Part shown: positions 11,362 through 23,600 of the stretch, in pieces | Layout: the number at the start of each line of letters is the position of its first letter | Numbering within the stretch: position 1 is the stretch's first letter | NCBI GenBank assembly: GCA_033065855.1 | Contig: JAVXUO010002732.1 | Location: 21,653-85,652 of the forward strand | DNA length: 64,000 nucleotides | DNA from: Escallonia rubra | Taxonomy: Eukaryota; Streptophyta; Magnoliopsida; Escalloniales; Escalloniaceae | Direction of reading: 5' to 3' | Notes under the pieces: model-generated | What the model was told of the DNA's origin: nothing | The model's input: the letters and a program-made list of their open reading frames with translations, nothing else | Databases searched by the model: none | Translations under genes and position numbers: made by a program

Positions 11362-12827
11362 GTGGTTGATAAATGTTGGGTGGTTTGTAGTTGTTGTTTT
11401 TTATTTTATTTTATTTTATTTCATAAATGTATATTTTTATACATATGCAGATATACGAAAGTCTTTTGTGTAATTACGACATACAACATTTTTTCTATGG
11501 CAATGGCACGTTAATTATCCGCAAATTAGGATGCTTTGAACTAACCGTTAATTATCCGTTAATTATCCGTCAACTTTGAACTAACCCTTAGGATGCTTTC
11601 AAATGTCATTAATTTTTCTTTATTTCACTTGACGACATGCAAGAGGTAGCCTACATTCAATTTGGAGCTTATAGGTCTCAGCTGCAAGAGTGAAGTGCGA
11701 GTAGGAAAATAGAACTTCTGTAAATTGTAATCAATCCGGATAGGCACACGGACTATAGGGAGAGAATCTTTAATGGCGGGTAGTTTAATGCAATTCTGAT
11801 CTTTAAAATAAATTTAAAAAAAAAAGAGGGCGAGTAGTAGTGAAGGGGGAGAATTTGAGGGATACCAGAGGGTGTAATTGGTGAGAGAGAAGAAAATGGT
11901 TAATTACACTGAACCCACTTGAGGTTTTATGTTATTTACAGTCCACTTTATGCGGCTCAAACTTTGAGATCACCTCATATTCCACTCTATCCGTGAGAAC
12001 GGGTGTTAAAGTTTCACATCGACTATGCATAGAAATTTTCTTCGATTCTTACGTTCGGTGGGCTTCTCCTCCTCTTATGCGTGGTTCTGGGTTGGCCATC
12101 AGGTCATAATAGACGATTATCAAAATGCATGTGATTCAAGTCAGGTTCATGAGCGATGGAAATATGCTTTCGCTTCCAAATATACCCCGCACCTCGGTGC
12201 TCTCAGAGCTCGAAAAGCTTGTTTTCATATTCTAAACGTTTTGGTTAGTTTCATAGTATGAAAATGAGCTAATGTTAAAACTGTGCCATAAAATATTTAC
12301 CAATTCCAGTTTGAGCATCTGTTATTTTAAATGTGTCAAATCAATACCTCAAACTATTTTTCTTAGCCCAGATAAGTCCAAAAATCAGCAAAACCCGACG
12401 TTACATTTTTAAGGGGCAATAGTGCTAATACTTAAAAAATAAATTTCTCTTAAAATTTACTTTTTTTTTGTTTCTTTCTCCTCTATTACTATTTATTTAT
12501 GTCTGGTATCCTTCATGAGCTTACTTCTGATTGTGCTCTTCCAAAATATTTCTAAGTCAAAAATTTTCTTTGAGAATGACCTTCTAGAAGATCAATTTTT
12601 CTATGCGTTCGAGTCAGTTGCAAACCTCCATTCGAATTGTACTCTTCCAAGTGCATGTTTTTCTTTGTCTTTTTTTTAAGGACTTCTTGTCAAGAATTTT
12701 GAAAAATAAAAATGGTGATTGAAATGAAAATATAAAGAGTTCGCTTAAATATAAATTAAAAACATCTAACTTGTAAGAAGGATTTAAATAACTCTATGAA
12801 GGCCTTCGACAAGAAAAGTAGAGATCG
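11360..12827. other. Intergenic sequence, no gene seen
   Basis: AT-rich, with short repeats of GTTAATTATCCG near 11510-11570. At about 11900-11990 there is a stretch (GGTTAATTACACTGAACCCAC) resembling the termini of Mutator-like elements, but I find no inverted partner. No supported coding region. Confidence 0.5.
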
Positions 12828-13588
12828 ACCATGGTTATTTAAGGCACAAAGGGTTGGAGCCTTAGCGTAAGGTGCAAGGCGCAGGCATGCGCCTTTTTAA
12901 AGTGAGGTGCAAGATAAAAAATAAATAGATATTAATACATTAAATCAATAAAATTATGTAAAAAAAAAATCTTAACATGCATGGCAATTCAACAAATATT
13001 CAATTCTAGAAAAAATTTCAAATCCAATGAGAAGCATTTAATCCTAAGTGAACATAACAACGTCATCATTATCATCAGTGAGGGTTAAGGCAATAATACT
13101 TTCTTCAAAAGGGAATCATAGGTTCCAAGTCTGGTAGAGATTCCTCCTCAATTTCATCTTCCTTGCCTACAAGGTGAAGTGAAGGACTATATTTACTTGA
13201 AAGGGAGCAATACTTAATGATGGGACACTAGCACAGTGAACAACAAGAAGAAAATCGGTTGATTGAGGATTTGGACTTTTAGGATTTTTTGTGTATTTGA
13301 TATTAATTTATTATGTTATGAAGCAAATAATCAAAGACGATGAACGGTTGAAATGATGCGAGGATGAAAAATCAAAGACTAAGACTTTTGGACTTTTTTT
13401 TCTGCATCCACCACTGCCTTGACCTTGCGCTTAGGCGCAAGGCGTGCGTCTATTTGAAGGGCTGGCGTGCGCCTATTTGAAAGGCTGGCGCGCAAGGCGG
13501 GCGCCTATTTGAATGGGCTAAGCCTAGTCCTAGGCGAAGCGCACTCCCTGTGCCTTGCTCTTAGGTGCGCCCCTTTGATAACACTGGT
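12828..13588. mobile_element. hAT-like non-autonomous element with repeated GC-rich ends
   Basis: The ends are imperfect inverted repeats: the left reads TGGTTATTTAAGGCACAAAG and the complement of the right end reads CAGTGTTATCAAAGGGGCG. Both are followed by clusters of GCGCCTT/AAGGCGC motifs (12870-12915 and 13430-13560). The AT-rich interior has no transposase. Ends of the type AGTGTTATCAAAGGCGC next to GCGCC-rich repeats occur in plant hAT-family miniature elements (family knowledge). An 8-bp target duplication is not evident, so the exact borders are uncertain by about 10 bp. Confidence 0.5.
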
Positions 13589-13622
13589 AAAGGCTACATT
13601 AATTTACTCATAAAAGACATTG

Positions 13623-15770
13623 TGTCATGCCCCCGACCCGGAGGCAGACCTTCATTTTCTATTTTAGAATATTTCTACTTACAAGAAATATAATATTCAA
13701 AATATTTTACTAAGAATATAACCCCAAAGAGGTAATCAGAGCTCTAAACATATATCTCAAAGCAAAAGCATTTGTATTCATCATTGAAGTCTAATAAATG
13801 CAGCGAAAATCTGTAGACCAATCTCAATTTATCGAACAAAAAAGGACTGACTAGTTTTTGTATCTCTAAACTTGGTAAATAACTCAGAAAACCCCTAGAG
13901 ATATGTTACTTATTCAAAAGTATTCCAAAATATTATTAAAACAATAAAAGTAGCCCAAAAATTAAAATAATTAGCTATTTATTTGGGGTCCTACATTCTC
14001 CCCTCCTTACAAAAATTTCATCTTCGAAATTTTTGCACCTCAGTCACCGAATAGGGATACACAATCACATCTACAGACTCCAAGAGTTTCCACTACCTAA
14101 GGGCTCTAACTCAACACCAAAGCTCACGAGCAAATATCTTGAGACATACGAAAATGTGGAACAAGTATAAATCAAAGCATAAGCTCTAGCTCAACCTACG
14201 TAAAATTTACAGTTCACTACATCATGGAGATGCAGTCGCATCCTTTTCTGTCAAGGCATAAGCTCGAGCCCGAGTTGTTGTAGCTTCATTAGTTTCTGGC
14301 AGCTAGTTCTGCATCCTATTACCCTAAGAAAATTAGTGCTTAAGCGGGTAAGAGCAATCCCGAATCCTATGTCCCTACTGCTAGCAGCTAAAACACGCGG
14401 CACTCTGCCAATAACATACACCTCTATTGTTCTTCCAATAAGTTTTGCAAGCTTCGACATGCTCCTGGGTATTCTGAACTGGTTCCTTAATAGCTAAGTT
14501 GTTGTTTTTACTCTTAGGCTGAACCATGTCTATTATCTTTTCTTCCTCTTTTTTGTCTCTGCTCCTTATAGTACGTATGCCCAGCCTTGACAGCTTTCTC
14601 AACCCTCAGCCTTGTCCAAGGCATGACCATACGTGTCTGGATTCACAGTAATTAAAAACTTCTGGATACCGCACCTTAGTCCATTCATGAAACATGTTGC
14701 ACGCCTCTCCTCAGTATCTATCACGTGTGCTGCAAACCTCGACAATCTGGCAAATCTAGCCTCGTAATTCTTAACAGTTTCATCCTCTCCTTGCTCCAGC
14801 TTTAAAAAATTCCTCTACCATATCAGTCTTCACACTTTTGGGGAAATATTTGTTAAGAATATCTCCTGGAAATGATCCCAAGTTAACGCATGTTCTTCCT
14901 TTGTAGTCAAAGTTTTCTTGACCATCTTCTACCACTGGTCAGTCTCATTCTCTAACCGGTACATCTCGAGGTCCAAATTTAGCTTGCTCAACCAAGCCTC
15001 TACATCCTCTGGCTTTTCTGCACCAACAAATATGGGGCAATGCCTTGATCTTATTAGCCGCCATTGCGGCTGGAGGAGTGTTTGCTCCCATGTTGCCCTC
15101 AGTAACATCATTAACAACGGCAATACTACCCTTGCGAACGCCTCTAGTTCCACCTCTAGCTGGATGTGACAACGTAGTTCATGAGAGAGCGAAGAATTTG
15201 TAAGATCAACTTAGTGTGTAAACGCTTCAAACAAAAGTACTACTCAAACTAGATTGCCCAGAACTATATCTCAAATATCATAAAATTCATTACAAATCAT
15301 TGAAAGCTTAAGTCTAAGAGTCTACAGAATCTTAACCTATGTTCTGATACCAAATCTATCATGCCCCTGACCCGAAGGCGGGCCTTCATATACTATTTTA
15401 AAATATTCCTACTTACGAGAAATATAATATCTAAAGCATTTTACCAAGAATATAACCTCAAAGAGGTAATCAGAGCTCTCTAAACATATTCCAAATCAAA
15501 AGCATTTGCGCTCATCATCAGAGTCTAATACATGCAGCAAAAATCTGATAATAGTAGTCACCACCCAAACTTTGGGGTTCTCAAAAGTCACTTATCAAAA
15601 CTGTTACAACTCTCTTATTTTCAAGTCACTAAAGAGAGTCTAAAATTAAAGAACAACTCCGAGCTCATACTCATAGATAACTTTTTTACTGATGTCTCAG
15701 CTTAATTACCTGAAATGGGAAGAGAAGGGGGGTGAACACAAAGCCCAGCAAAGATCACGCACATACACCC
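13623..15770 (-). mobile_element. Non-autonomous Ty3/gypsy derivative with gag only
   Basis: The left LTR (3' LTR in element orientation), 13623-13995, runs from TGTCATGCC to TCCTACA. A related sequence starts at 15357 (TATCATGCC) as the other LTR, matching for about 190 bp before diverging; its outer border, near 15770 or beyond, is unclear. Directly inside it, the complement of 15341-15352 is TGGTATCAGAAC, one base from the initiator tRNA-Met primer site. Only decayed gag lies between; no protease, polymerase or integrase is present. The unequal LTRs show it is old. Confidence 0.65.
14225..15172 (-). pseudogene. gag of the gypsy derivative, broken
   Basis: On the minus strand the order is that of a plant Ty3 gag. 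An AEKPEDVEAWLSKLNLDLEM block sits near 15000. A block ending YEARFARLSRFAAHV sits near 14760, followed by DTEERRATCFMNGLR. A ruined nucleic-acid-binding segment lies towards 14400. Stops occur at several places, including within the KV*RLIW and ALDKAEG* segments. Gag would package element RNA in a virus-like particle. Without pol this copy could only ever have moved with help from another element, and now it is dead. Confidence 0.65.
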
Positions 15771-16479
15771 CACAGAATACAACACATGTGAAACCAAAAA
15801 GATAACCTTAGGGGGATGAATAGGGTTTTAAGATTATTTTAAAAAATTAACAAGTAATCACTACAAACTTAGAGAAGGTATGAGTAACACATAAAAAGCT
15901 TCAAACAACAAACCTCAAACACAATATATCAAATAAGCAAACTAACCAATCTCAACACAAGTATAAAACAATAATGTAAAGAGAGAAGGGTTTAGAGATA
16001 CTTGAAGCTTGAGATTTAGATGGTTCGGCTTGAATTACCCTCAAGCCTACGTCCACCCCTTCAAAAAAGTCCCTGGAAAGGCCCTAAAATCCACTAGTAT
16101 GATCTTTCTTACGGGTCAAGATCGAATCGCTTACAATCCCTTGATGCTATTCCCACATCAAGAACAAGCTTTGACAATCCCAAAGCTTGACAACCCCAAG
16201 CTTTGATATAAGAAACTTTAGATGAAGAATTGTGTACAAGAATTCACTCTCAAGAAGTAGACAAGTACAATTTTAAGCTCTAGGAATAAGAGAGATGAGT
16301 GTATGATGACTTATGAAAGTGTATATCTCTCAAATGTAAGCTCACAATAAATGCTCTCTTGAATGGATGAGAAAAACAATGAAAACCAAGATAGATTGAA
16401 CAATTGCTTTTGATCTTTGAGTATATGCAAGATAAGAGAGCTTTGAATGCAACTGATGAATCAAAACCATGCCCAAGAT

Positions 16480-16512
<33 letters not shown>

Positions 16513-17962
16513 GGAATAAATATGACCGTTTGGAATTAGATAGCTATTGGAAATTCAAAATTTTCAAATGCAGTCGACTGTAATAGGCTACTGGAAGTGT
16601 TGAGTCGACTGTAATGGAATGTAGTCGACTGCATACATGAAAATGCAATTTTCCCAATTTTCAAAGAATGAAAAAGTTTATGCATTCATGGAAAACCTAT
16701 GGTCAAATTCTAGGTCACAGTCATCGATACGAACATCTCTCTATGTCTAGTTACAAAGAACGGAATAAACGCATTTGTAAAAATCAATCGAAGTATTCCA
16801 TCTTGATGCGTTCCGCTGAGTGTCTTTGATCAATTAGCTCGTCTAATTGTCCGTTTGCATGAGTATAAGATTGTACCTATTGCTTCATCAACTCAATGCA
16901 TGTTAGACAACAAAATCGTCAATGCCAGTTATCATCAAAATCAAATATAATCCTAGGTTAAATAACCGTAGGGTTAAAAACATGAATTCAATAACATGTA
17001 GCTGAGTCAAACGAAATAAATGAAAACAAAGTTGCAAAGACGATAAATAGTCTTTGCGCAACAAATCTCGTTTTGGGGTATTACCTCATCAAAGGTCGAA
17101 TCAAAGTCAAAGTCAAAGGAACACATTCGAATAATTGAACTAATAATCGTATACGATACAATCATGTAATACATGACTGTAAAGCATGTTAACTTAAGCA
17201 AGTGAATGTTCTAAGTTCAAAGTTTGCATACCAGTAACAATTGTCATGTCATGTCATGACATCACACTAACCTAAGCACGTGAATGTTTTAACATTAATT
17301 CAATTTAGGTCCAATGGACTTGAAATTATCTCAAAGGCATCAGAATCACAAGACATCAAAACTTTGAATTTCAAAGAGGATGAATTAACAATTTCATAAA
17401 ATACTCGATAATAGACTACAATCGAAGAGGATAACATGACGAGTAGAACGGAAGTTGAATCGCTTGAATCCGAGTTTGTAAGACTGAGATATGACCAAAA
17501 TAGAGTTATAGAGCCAAAAGAATATAAAAGGACAAGGACCAATAATAAAGTTACACATGGTGTGACACATGCATAAATGCACAGCTAAGGTGCTGGATTG
17601 AATGAAAAGAAGATATTTTCATTCTTCCTAGGCAAAAGGACATTGAAAAAATGAATTCTTATAATTGGAACTATGGTTACTCGTGAGTCAAAAGTAACCA
17701 CCACATAATTGAAGGCATATGAATATAGTCTGCAATGAATTGGTGCGTAGACGTGCTATGAAAGAAGAAAAGTCAACAACGCACGACAACGGTACGACGA
17801 TTGGTGAGAGCACAAATTAAAAGGCTCATTCTTTGAGGCAAGAATATTAACAATGCATCAAATCATTTGGAAGCATACTACTCTCCAAGTAAGTCTCTTT
17901 TCTTCTCCTCTTTCTGTTCAGCGCTTCAAGTTTTTCATAGTTTCCTAGTTTTAATAGAAAAC
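15771..17962. other. Spacer with microsatellite and small palindromic repeats, no gene
   Basis: A (GT)n run occupies 16482-16511. Three copies of AGTCGACT lie within 16573-16635. From about 17000 to 17880 no coding sequence is seen. This stretch should contain the 3' end of the surrounding Tat element, but I could not match any of it to the LTR at 54250-54739. Confidence 0.5.
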
Positions 17963-18418
17963 ATGTCTGAAACTTCAGCGTCTGTTTCCTCATCCGAAGA
18001 GAATATTTATATAAGTAGTTCATCTTCGAGTTCAGAACGAGTTCCGACTTCAGGAAGTGAAGTTGGAACTTCAAATCCACTACGTCCACCACCTTCAACT
18101 TCCCAACCATTACAACCTTCATCTTCTCAACCTCCACAACCCTCCACTTCTCAACCTTCGCATTCTTTGTCTAGAAAAAAATTCCTTAGGAGATGTGAAG
18201 GATCAAGCCGAGGATAAGGCTAATCCCAAGCCTTGGTATACTGCTGACGAGAAGTCAGGCAAGATGTCCACCAAAGATTTGCAGGTTTTAATTCGGGAAT
18301 ATCCTCTTCCCAAAGGTTGGTATGCTTGTCTTCCTGGTTTGCAAGAACCAGCTAATTATGGCACAAAATTTGAAACGGGTATCTACGAAGAGCAGGTGAA
18401 GTCTGGGTAAATGCTTCC
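17963..18418 (+). pseudogene. Tat accessory ORF (putative gypsy-type transposase, PF04195-like), 5' part
   Basis: It starts with MSETSASVSSSEEN, a Ser/Pro/Gln-rich leader, and passes through an A-run near 18174 where the frame shifts by one. It then continues with the block KDLQVLIREYPLPKGW and ends with EEQVKSG and a TAA stop just before the Tekay insertion at 18419. The family is found in plant Tat/Ogre-like retrotransposons and usually begins the domain with a G-RLPLHPF motif. Here that motif is split by the insertion: 'LP' to the left and 'LHPFALHFFEHY' to the right. The function of the family is unknown. It is on the strand opposite to gag-pol. Confidence 0.75.
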
Positions 18419-20504
18419 TGTGAGAACCCAACATTTTATATGGTTTGATTACATATTTAAGTATGATTAGATAAACCACTTTTGTGAAAATGGTTATGAT
18501 GAACTATGCATGATAACATATTTGAATGTATGTTTAAATGTTAGACACCTTGAATTGAGTAAATTTTCTAAAAAGGTGCACGAAGTGCTAGAAATGGAAA
18601 AGAGTATTTAATGTTTAGAAACTTTAAATGATCACTTGGAATGACCAAAGATATTTTGAGAAGAGTTGGAAACGAAAAATGGTGAAACCTTTAGCTGGGA
18701 GTAAACGGTTGTTGACCGGACTGCCTGTGAATTGTTTTGCTTTTGGCAAAGAATTATGCCACCTCGTGCTTGTGACGTGTCAACATAGTATTGTGACACG
18801 TCGTGCTTCGAGCCTTGTCGTACTTTGGTTAGCATTGTCGTGCTTACTAGGTGGCACAACCGTGTCTTTCCACCTCATGCTTCCAGCCTTGTCATGCTTG
18901 CCAGGTGGCACAACTGTGTCTTGCCACCTCGTGCTTTGAGCCTTGTCGTGCTTGCTAGGTGGCACAACTGTGTCTTGCCACCATGTGCCTTGAGCCTTGT
19001 CGTGCTTGCTAGGTGGCACAATCGTGTCTTGCCACCTCGTGCTTAAAGCCTCGTCGTGCTTGACTTTTGCACCTCTTCACCTTCACTTGACACCTCCTAC
19101 TTGCTTCTAACTTGATATAAAAGACCCAATTGACCTGCTTAAATTCTCTTACCTCGTTTTTAGAGAAAAGTGCAAGAAAAGCAACCAAAAACCTCCCAAA
19201 ATCTAGAATTAAGGCTTGTTTTTGAAAAGGAACCTCAAACAGTTGATTTGGAAAGTTCCTATGAGCTTCAAACAGTGTTTTGAACGTGTTTTGAGGAGTA
19301 TTTTAAAGGTGTTTCAAATCTGAAAATTGGGTCTTTCATCTCTTCTTTAAGGTAAGATAGTTAAAGCTTTTTAATGGGCTTTTAAGACATGAATATGGAT
19401 ATATGCTATGTTAGCGTAACTCTTTTAGTATGAATCATTTGTCAAACATTTAAATACTTGTTAGAGACTTGTTAGTAAGTGAATCTATTCATGTTTAACA
19501 TATTGGAGGTTATGGAAGACGTGAAATAGGTTATGGTATGTGTGAATTGTGGATTTATGTCAAACTAGACATGGTTAGAATATGGTTTTGGACATGTTTG
19601 TTATGTCCTATAATTGAACTAATTTGCTGAATATAAATGATTATGTTACATGTCCAAGATGTTATGAAGATGACGTTACGTGATGAAAGTGACTAAATAT
19701 TTGATAGCTATGTATGAAATGATATATTTTCTTGCACATGAGCATGTTACATCCTTTCATTGAAAGGGATGGTTGATATACTGTTGATGATTATTATGTT
19801 ACCCCGTTCAAATGATTGGGGGTTGATTTGTTTGTGTTTGAGTAGCGGTGCACCGTATGAGCCGAACAATTGTATCTCCGACTGCTACCCGAGGCAGTAT
19901 CGGTGTCCATTTGTTTTCGGTTACTTTGCCTTTGGCCGAGGCAAAGGTTGTGATCTTATATCCCGGGTGTGGTGACATAAGGGTGGTCTATTGATGGGAC
20001 TGAATTCGGGAATGGTAAACTCTTGTAATGCTCAACTAAGTGTGAACATTTGATATGTGTTATGTGCACATGTAGAACTGCTTAATGTGATTGAATTGCA
20101 ATAGCATGCATTATCAGTATTCTTGAGTTGAAAGTTACATTAAATGTCTTTGATTATCTTATTGAGCCAGTGGGCTGACGGGTTTTTACCCATAATAACA
20201 TTTTAGATCAAGGAGCCGGTCCCTCGAAAGGCAAGGAGAAGGTGTGAGGCACGGTGAGAAGACGGGCAAGGGGTCACTTGTACATTTGTGAATTAAGTTG
20301 TACTTACGTAGTACAGTATGTCAACTTTGAGATCTGGCAGAGAGCTTACTAGGTGTGTTTTGTAACAGTAAACTCTTTAATTTTGTATAATATGGTTTGA
20401 TTACCAAGTGAGTTAGAATGAGTTGTATTATCAGTTTGATGTGATTAGCTGATGTGTCGTAATGCTCCAGCCGAGTTGAGTTAACCTTAAGTTGGGGCGT
20501 TACA
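18419..20504 (+). repeat. 5' LTR of the Tekay-like element
   Basis: 2,086 bp, TG...CA ends, next to the primer-binding site. A TATA-like TATAAAAG sits at about 19115 as a probable promoter, followed by the likely transcript start in the LTR. A 54-bp minisatellite occupies 18811-19050. A short imperfect reading frame of about 100 codons over the minisatellite is repeat-driven and not a gene. Confidence 0.95.
18811..19050. repeat. 54-bp minisatellite in the LTR
   Basis: About four head-to-tail copies of a unit starting AGCCTTGTCGTGCTTGCTAG and containing GGTGGCACAA..GTGTCTTGCCACC, which is itself partly palindromic (GGTGGCA / TGCCACC). The same array occurs in the 3' LTR at 25866-26105. It lies upstream of the TATA-like box, so it is in the promoter region (U3). 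Confidence 0.85.
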
Positions 20505-20508
20505 GTTG

Positions 20509-20520
20509 TGGTATCAGAGC
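20509..20520 (+). promoter_or_regulatory. Primer-binding site, initiator tRNA-Met
   Basis: TGGTATCAGAGC, four bases after the end of the 5' LTR. It is complementary to the 3' end of plant initiator tRNA-Met, the usual primer for minus-strand DNA synthesis in Tekay-type elements. Confidence 0.95.
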
Positions 20521-20672
20521 GTAGTTAAAGGCTGGGATAAGATCCTAAGGCCTTGTGTGGTTAGAGATTATTGAATATTGCATATTATATGGGGGTACTT
20601 ATGCGGAGTTTTGTGTGTAGGCTTACAACGGAGCGAGAGCGCGGAGCGCGAAATCAAGGAAACAATAGAGAA

Positions 20673-23600
20673 ATGGCTGATGAAGGAACTCAAAGAAAGA
20701 ATAATCATGAGTTTAATGCTGAAGGTCAGGATGGGCACAACCCACAGGTAAATGTAGAAGAGCACTCCACTGGAAATAATAATCATGTGACTAATAGTGG
20801 ATTACTGGAGGCTTGTCAGATACTCCAGCAGGTTGTAGACGAAATGAGACAAATGGGTGGAAATCCCCTTGTAGATACAAATGTGCAAGAAGTAGTGAAT
20901 GAAGGCAATGTTAGAGGTGCTCAACAAGTTGAGCAACCCCAGGAGATGTTGAATACTGCTAAGATGTTGGGAGATGGGGGTCTTACCCTCGATAGGTTTG
21001 TTAAACTGATAAAGAATCCATTCTTTGGGAAACCTGATCCAACCTTAGCCGAGGAATGGTTGGCTAGAGCGGAGAAAATTCTTGATACTGCTAGGATTCC
21101 GAATTCTCAGAGATTGGTGTATACTAGCTTTATGCTAGAGGCTAGTGCAGAAAGATGGTGGAAATTATTATCTATGAAGTGGGAGAGGGAAGGAGTCCCA
21201 TCGACTTGGGAAAACTTTAAAAGGGAGTTCACTAATAAGTATGTTCCAGCGGTGACCCAAGAGAGGAGAGAAGTAAATTTTATAAAGTTTGAACAGCGAA
21301 ATATGTCGGTATCAGTTTACGAATCACAGTTTACTGATTTAGCCAGATTTTGTCCGCATCTCGTAGATACCGAAGAAAGAAAAGTAAGAAAGTTTGTTAA
21401 AGGTCTGAATAAGGATCTTTGGGATAAGTTGATCCCTTTGCAGTTACAAACTTATATGGCAGTTGTTGATAGAGCATTGGCTATTGAGAATGATTTGGAA
21501 GAGCAAAAGAATGTTGACACAGAACCATTTAGAGCACCGTCATACGGTGGACAGGGAAACCGTAATAGTGGGAATGTGAACCCTGGTGGAAGGGGCCGAG
21601 GGAATACTTGGCAGGGAAATTTTCAAAGGGCTTTACAAGGAAGAAATCATAATTTCTATGGAAATGGTCAGGGAAGAGGTCGAGGTAATCAAATGAGTGG
21701 TTATACTGGTAGTCAAGCTAGCTTTGCAGCATCATCCCCAGGTGACAATCATAAAAGGAGAAATCAGACTGAGATATCAAGCACGCAACCATCAAAGCAG
21801 GCAAGAATTGGAGAGCGATGTACGTATTGTAATTGGATTGGACATACAGAGAATGAATGTCGCAGAAAGATGGGTTTATGTATCAGGTGTGCTCAGCCTG
21901 GACATATTGGGAAAAATTGCCCTTATTCTGGAAATCAAATTATGCCTCGAGATAACCAAGGTAGAGGGAATCTGCAAGGGAATGCTGAGAGGCCAAGAGT
22001 GCAAGGACGAGCATATGCATTGGAATCTCATGAGGTTCGAGATACTAGCGGAGTTATTGAAGGTACACTCACCATTTTCCAATGTGTTGCTAGAGTACTA
22101 TTTGATCCTGGTTCTACCCATTCATTCATTTCATCATATATGGTGCCCATGTTACCCCAAGAACCTGAGTTGCTACCATATGTGTTGGATGTTAGCACTC
22201 CTCTAGGAGAAAGTACTCTAGTTAGTCTGATATATAAATCTTGTGCAATGATTATGGGTGAGCATACGGTATATGCTGACTTGATTGTTTTGCCTATAAG
22301 AGGATTTGATGTATTGTTGGGGATGGATTGGTTGTCATCTAATCGGGTATCACTAGATTGTTTTCATAAGGTCGTGACATTTACTAAATTTGATGGAGAA
22401 TTATGTAAGTTCCAAGGTAGAAAGGATGGGGATATGAATATTATTTCAGCTATTCGAGCAGAGAAATTACTCTCTAGAGGTTGTATGGGATATTTAGCTT
22501 ATATGGTGGATAAGCAGAAAGAAAATGTTAAAATAGAAGATATACATGTAGTAAATGAATTTGTGGATGTATTTCCTGAGGATGTCACAACATTACCGGT
22601 TGAGCGTGAAATGGAATTTGTGATAGAATTATTGCCGGGAACAGCCCCAATTTCAAAAGCGCCGTATAGGATGGCTCCAGCTGAATTGAGGGAGTTGAAG
22701 TCACAGTTACAAGAATTACTGGATAAGGGGTTTATTCGACCTAGTGTATCACCATGGGGAGCCCCAGTTTTATTTGTTAAAAAGAAAGATGGTACAATGA
22801 GGTTGTGCATGGATTATCGGCAGTTGAATAGAGTAACAATAAAAAATAAGTATCCACTACCGCACATAGATGATTTGTTTGATCAGTTACAAGGGGCAGT
22901 GGTATTTTCTAAGTTGGACTTGAGATCTGGATACCATCAATTGAGGATAAGAGAGGAAGATATTCCAAAGACGGCATTCCGTACAAGATATGGACATTAC
23001 GAATTTGTTGTCATGCCGTTTGGATTGACGAATGCTCCTGCAGCCTTCATGGACTTAATGCATCGAATTTTTAAGGAGTTTTTAGATCAATTTGTAGTAG
23101 TTTTTATCGATGATATTTTGGTCTATTCAAAAAGTACAGAGGAGCATGAGCGTCATTTGAGGATTGTACTCCAAGTGCTACGGGATAAGAAATTGTATGC
23201 TAAGTTTAACAAATGCGAATTTTGGTTAAAGCAAGTGGCCTTCTTAGGTCATATAGTGTCTGAAGCAGGGGTGACTGTTGACCCGTCTAAAATAGAAGCT
23301 GTTTTGAATTGGCAAGTGCCAAAGAATGTAGCAGAAGTTAGAAGTTTCTTGGGATTGGCGGGATATTATCGTCGATTTGTACAAGATTTTTCAAGGATAG
23401 CTGCACCATTGTCCACATTGACTCGGAAGGAAGTGGCATATCAGTGGACCGATATGTGTGAGGCGAGTTTTCAGGAGTTAAAAACGAGATTAACTACAGC
23501 TCCAATTTTGACTTTGCCTAGTGGAACTAAGAATTTTGTGGTGTACAGCGATGCTTCAAAGGAAGGATTAGGCTGTGTTTTGATGCAAGATGGCAAAGTT

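Noticed and set aside
18628..19046. Coding frames in the Tekay LTR repeated at 25683-26101
   Set aside because: They sit over the 54-bp minisatellite in U3, lack conserved motifs, and are simply the same LTR sequence twice.
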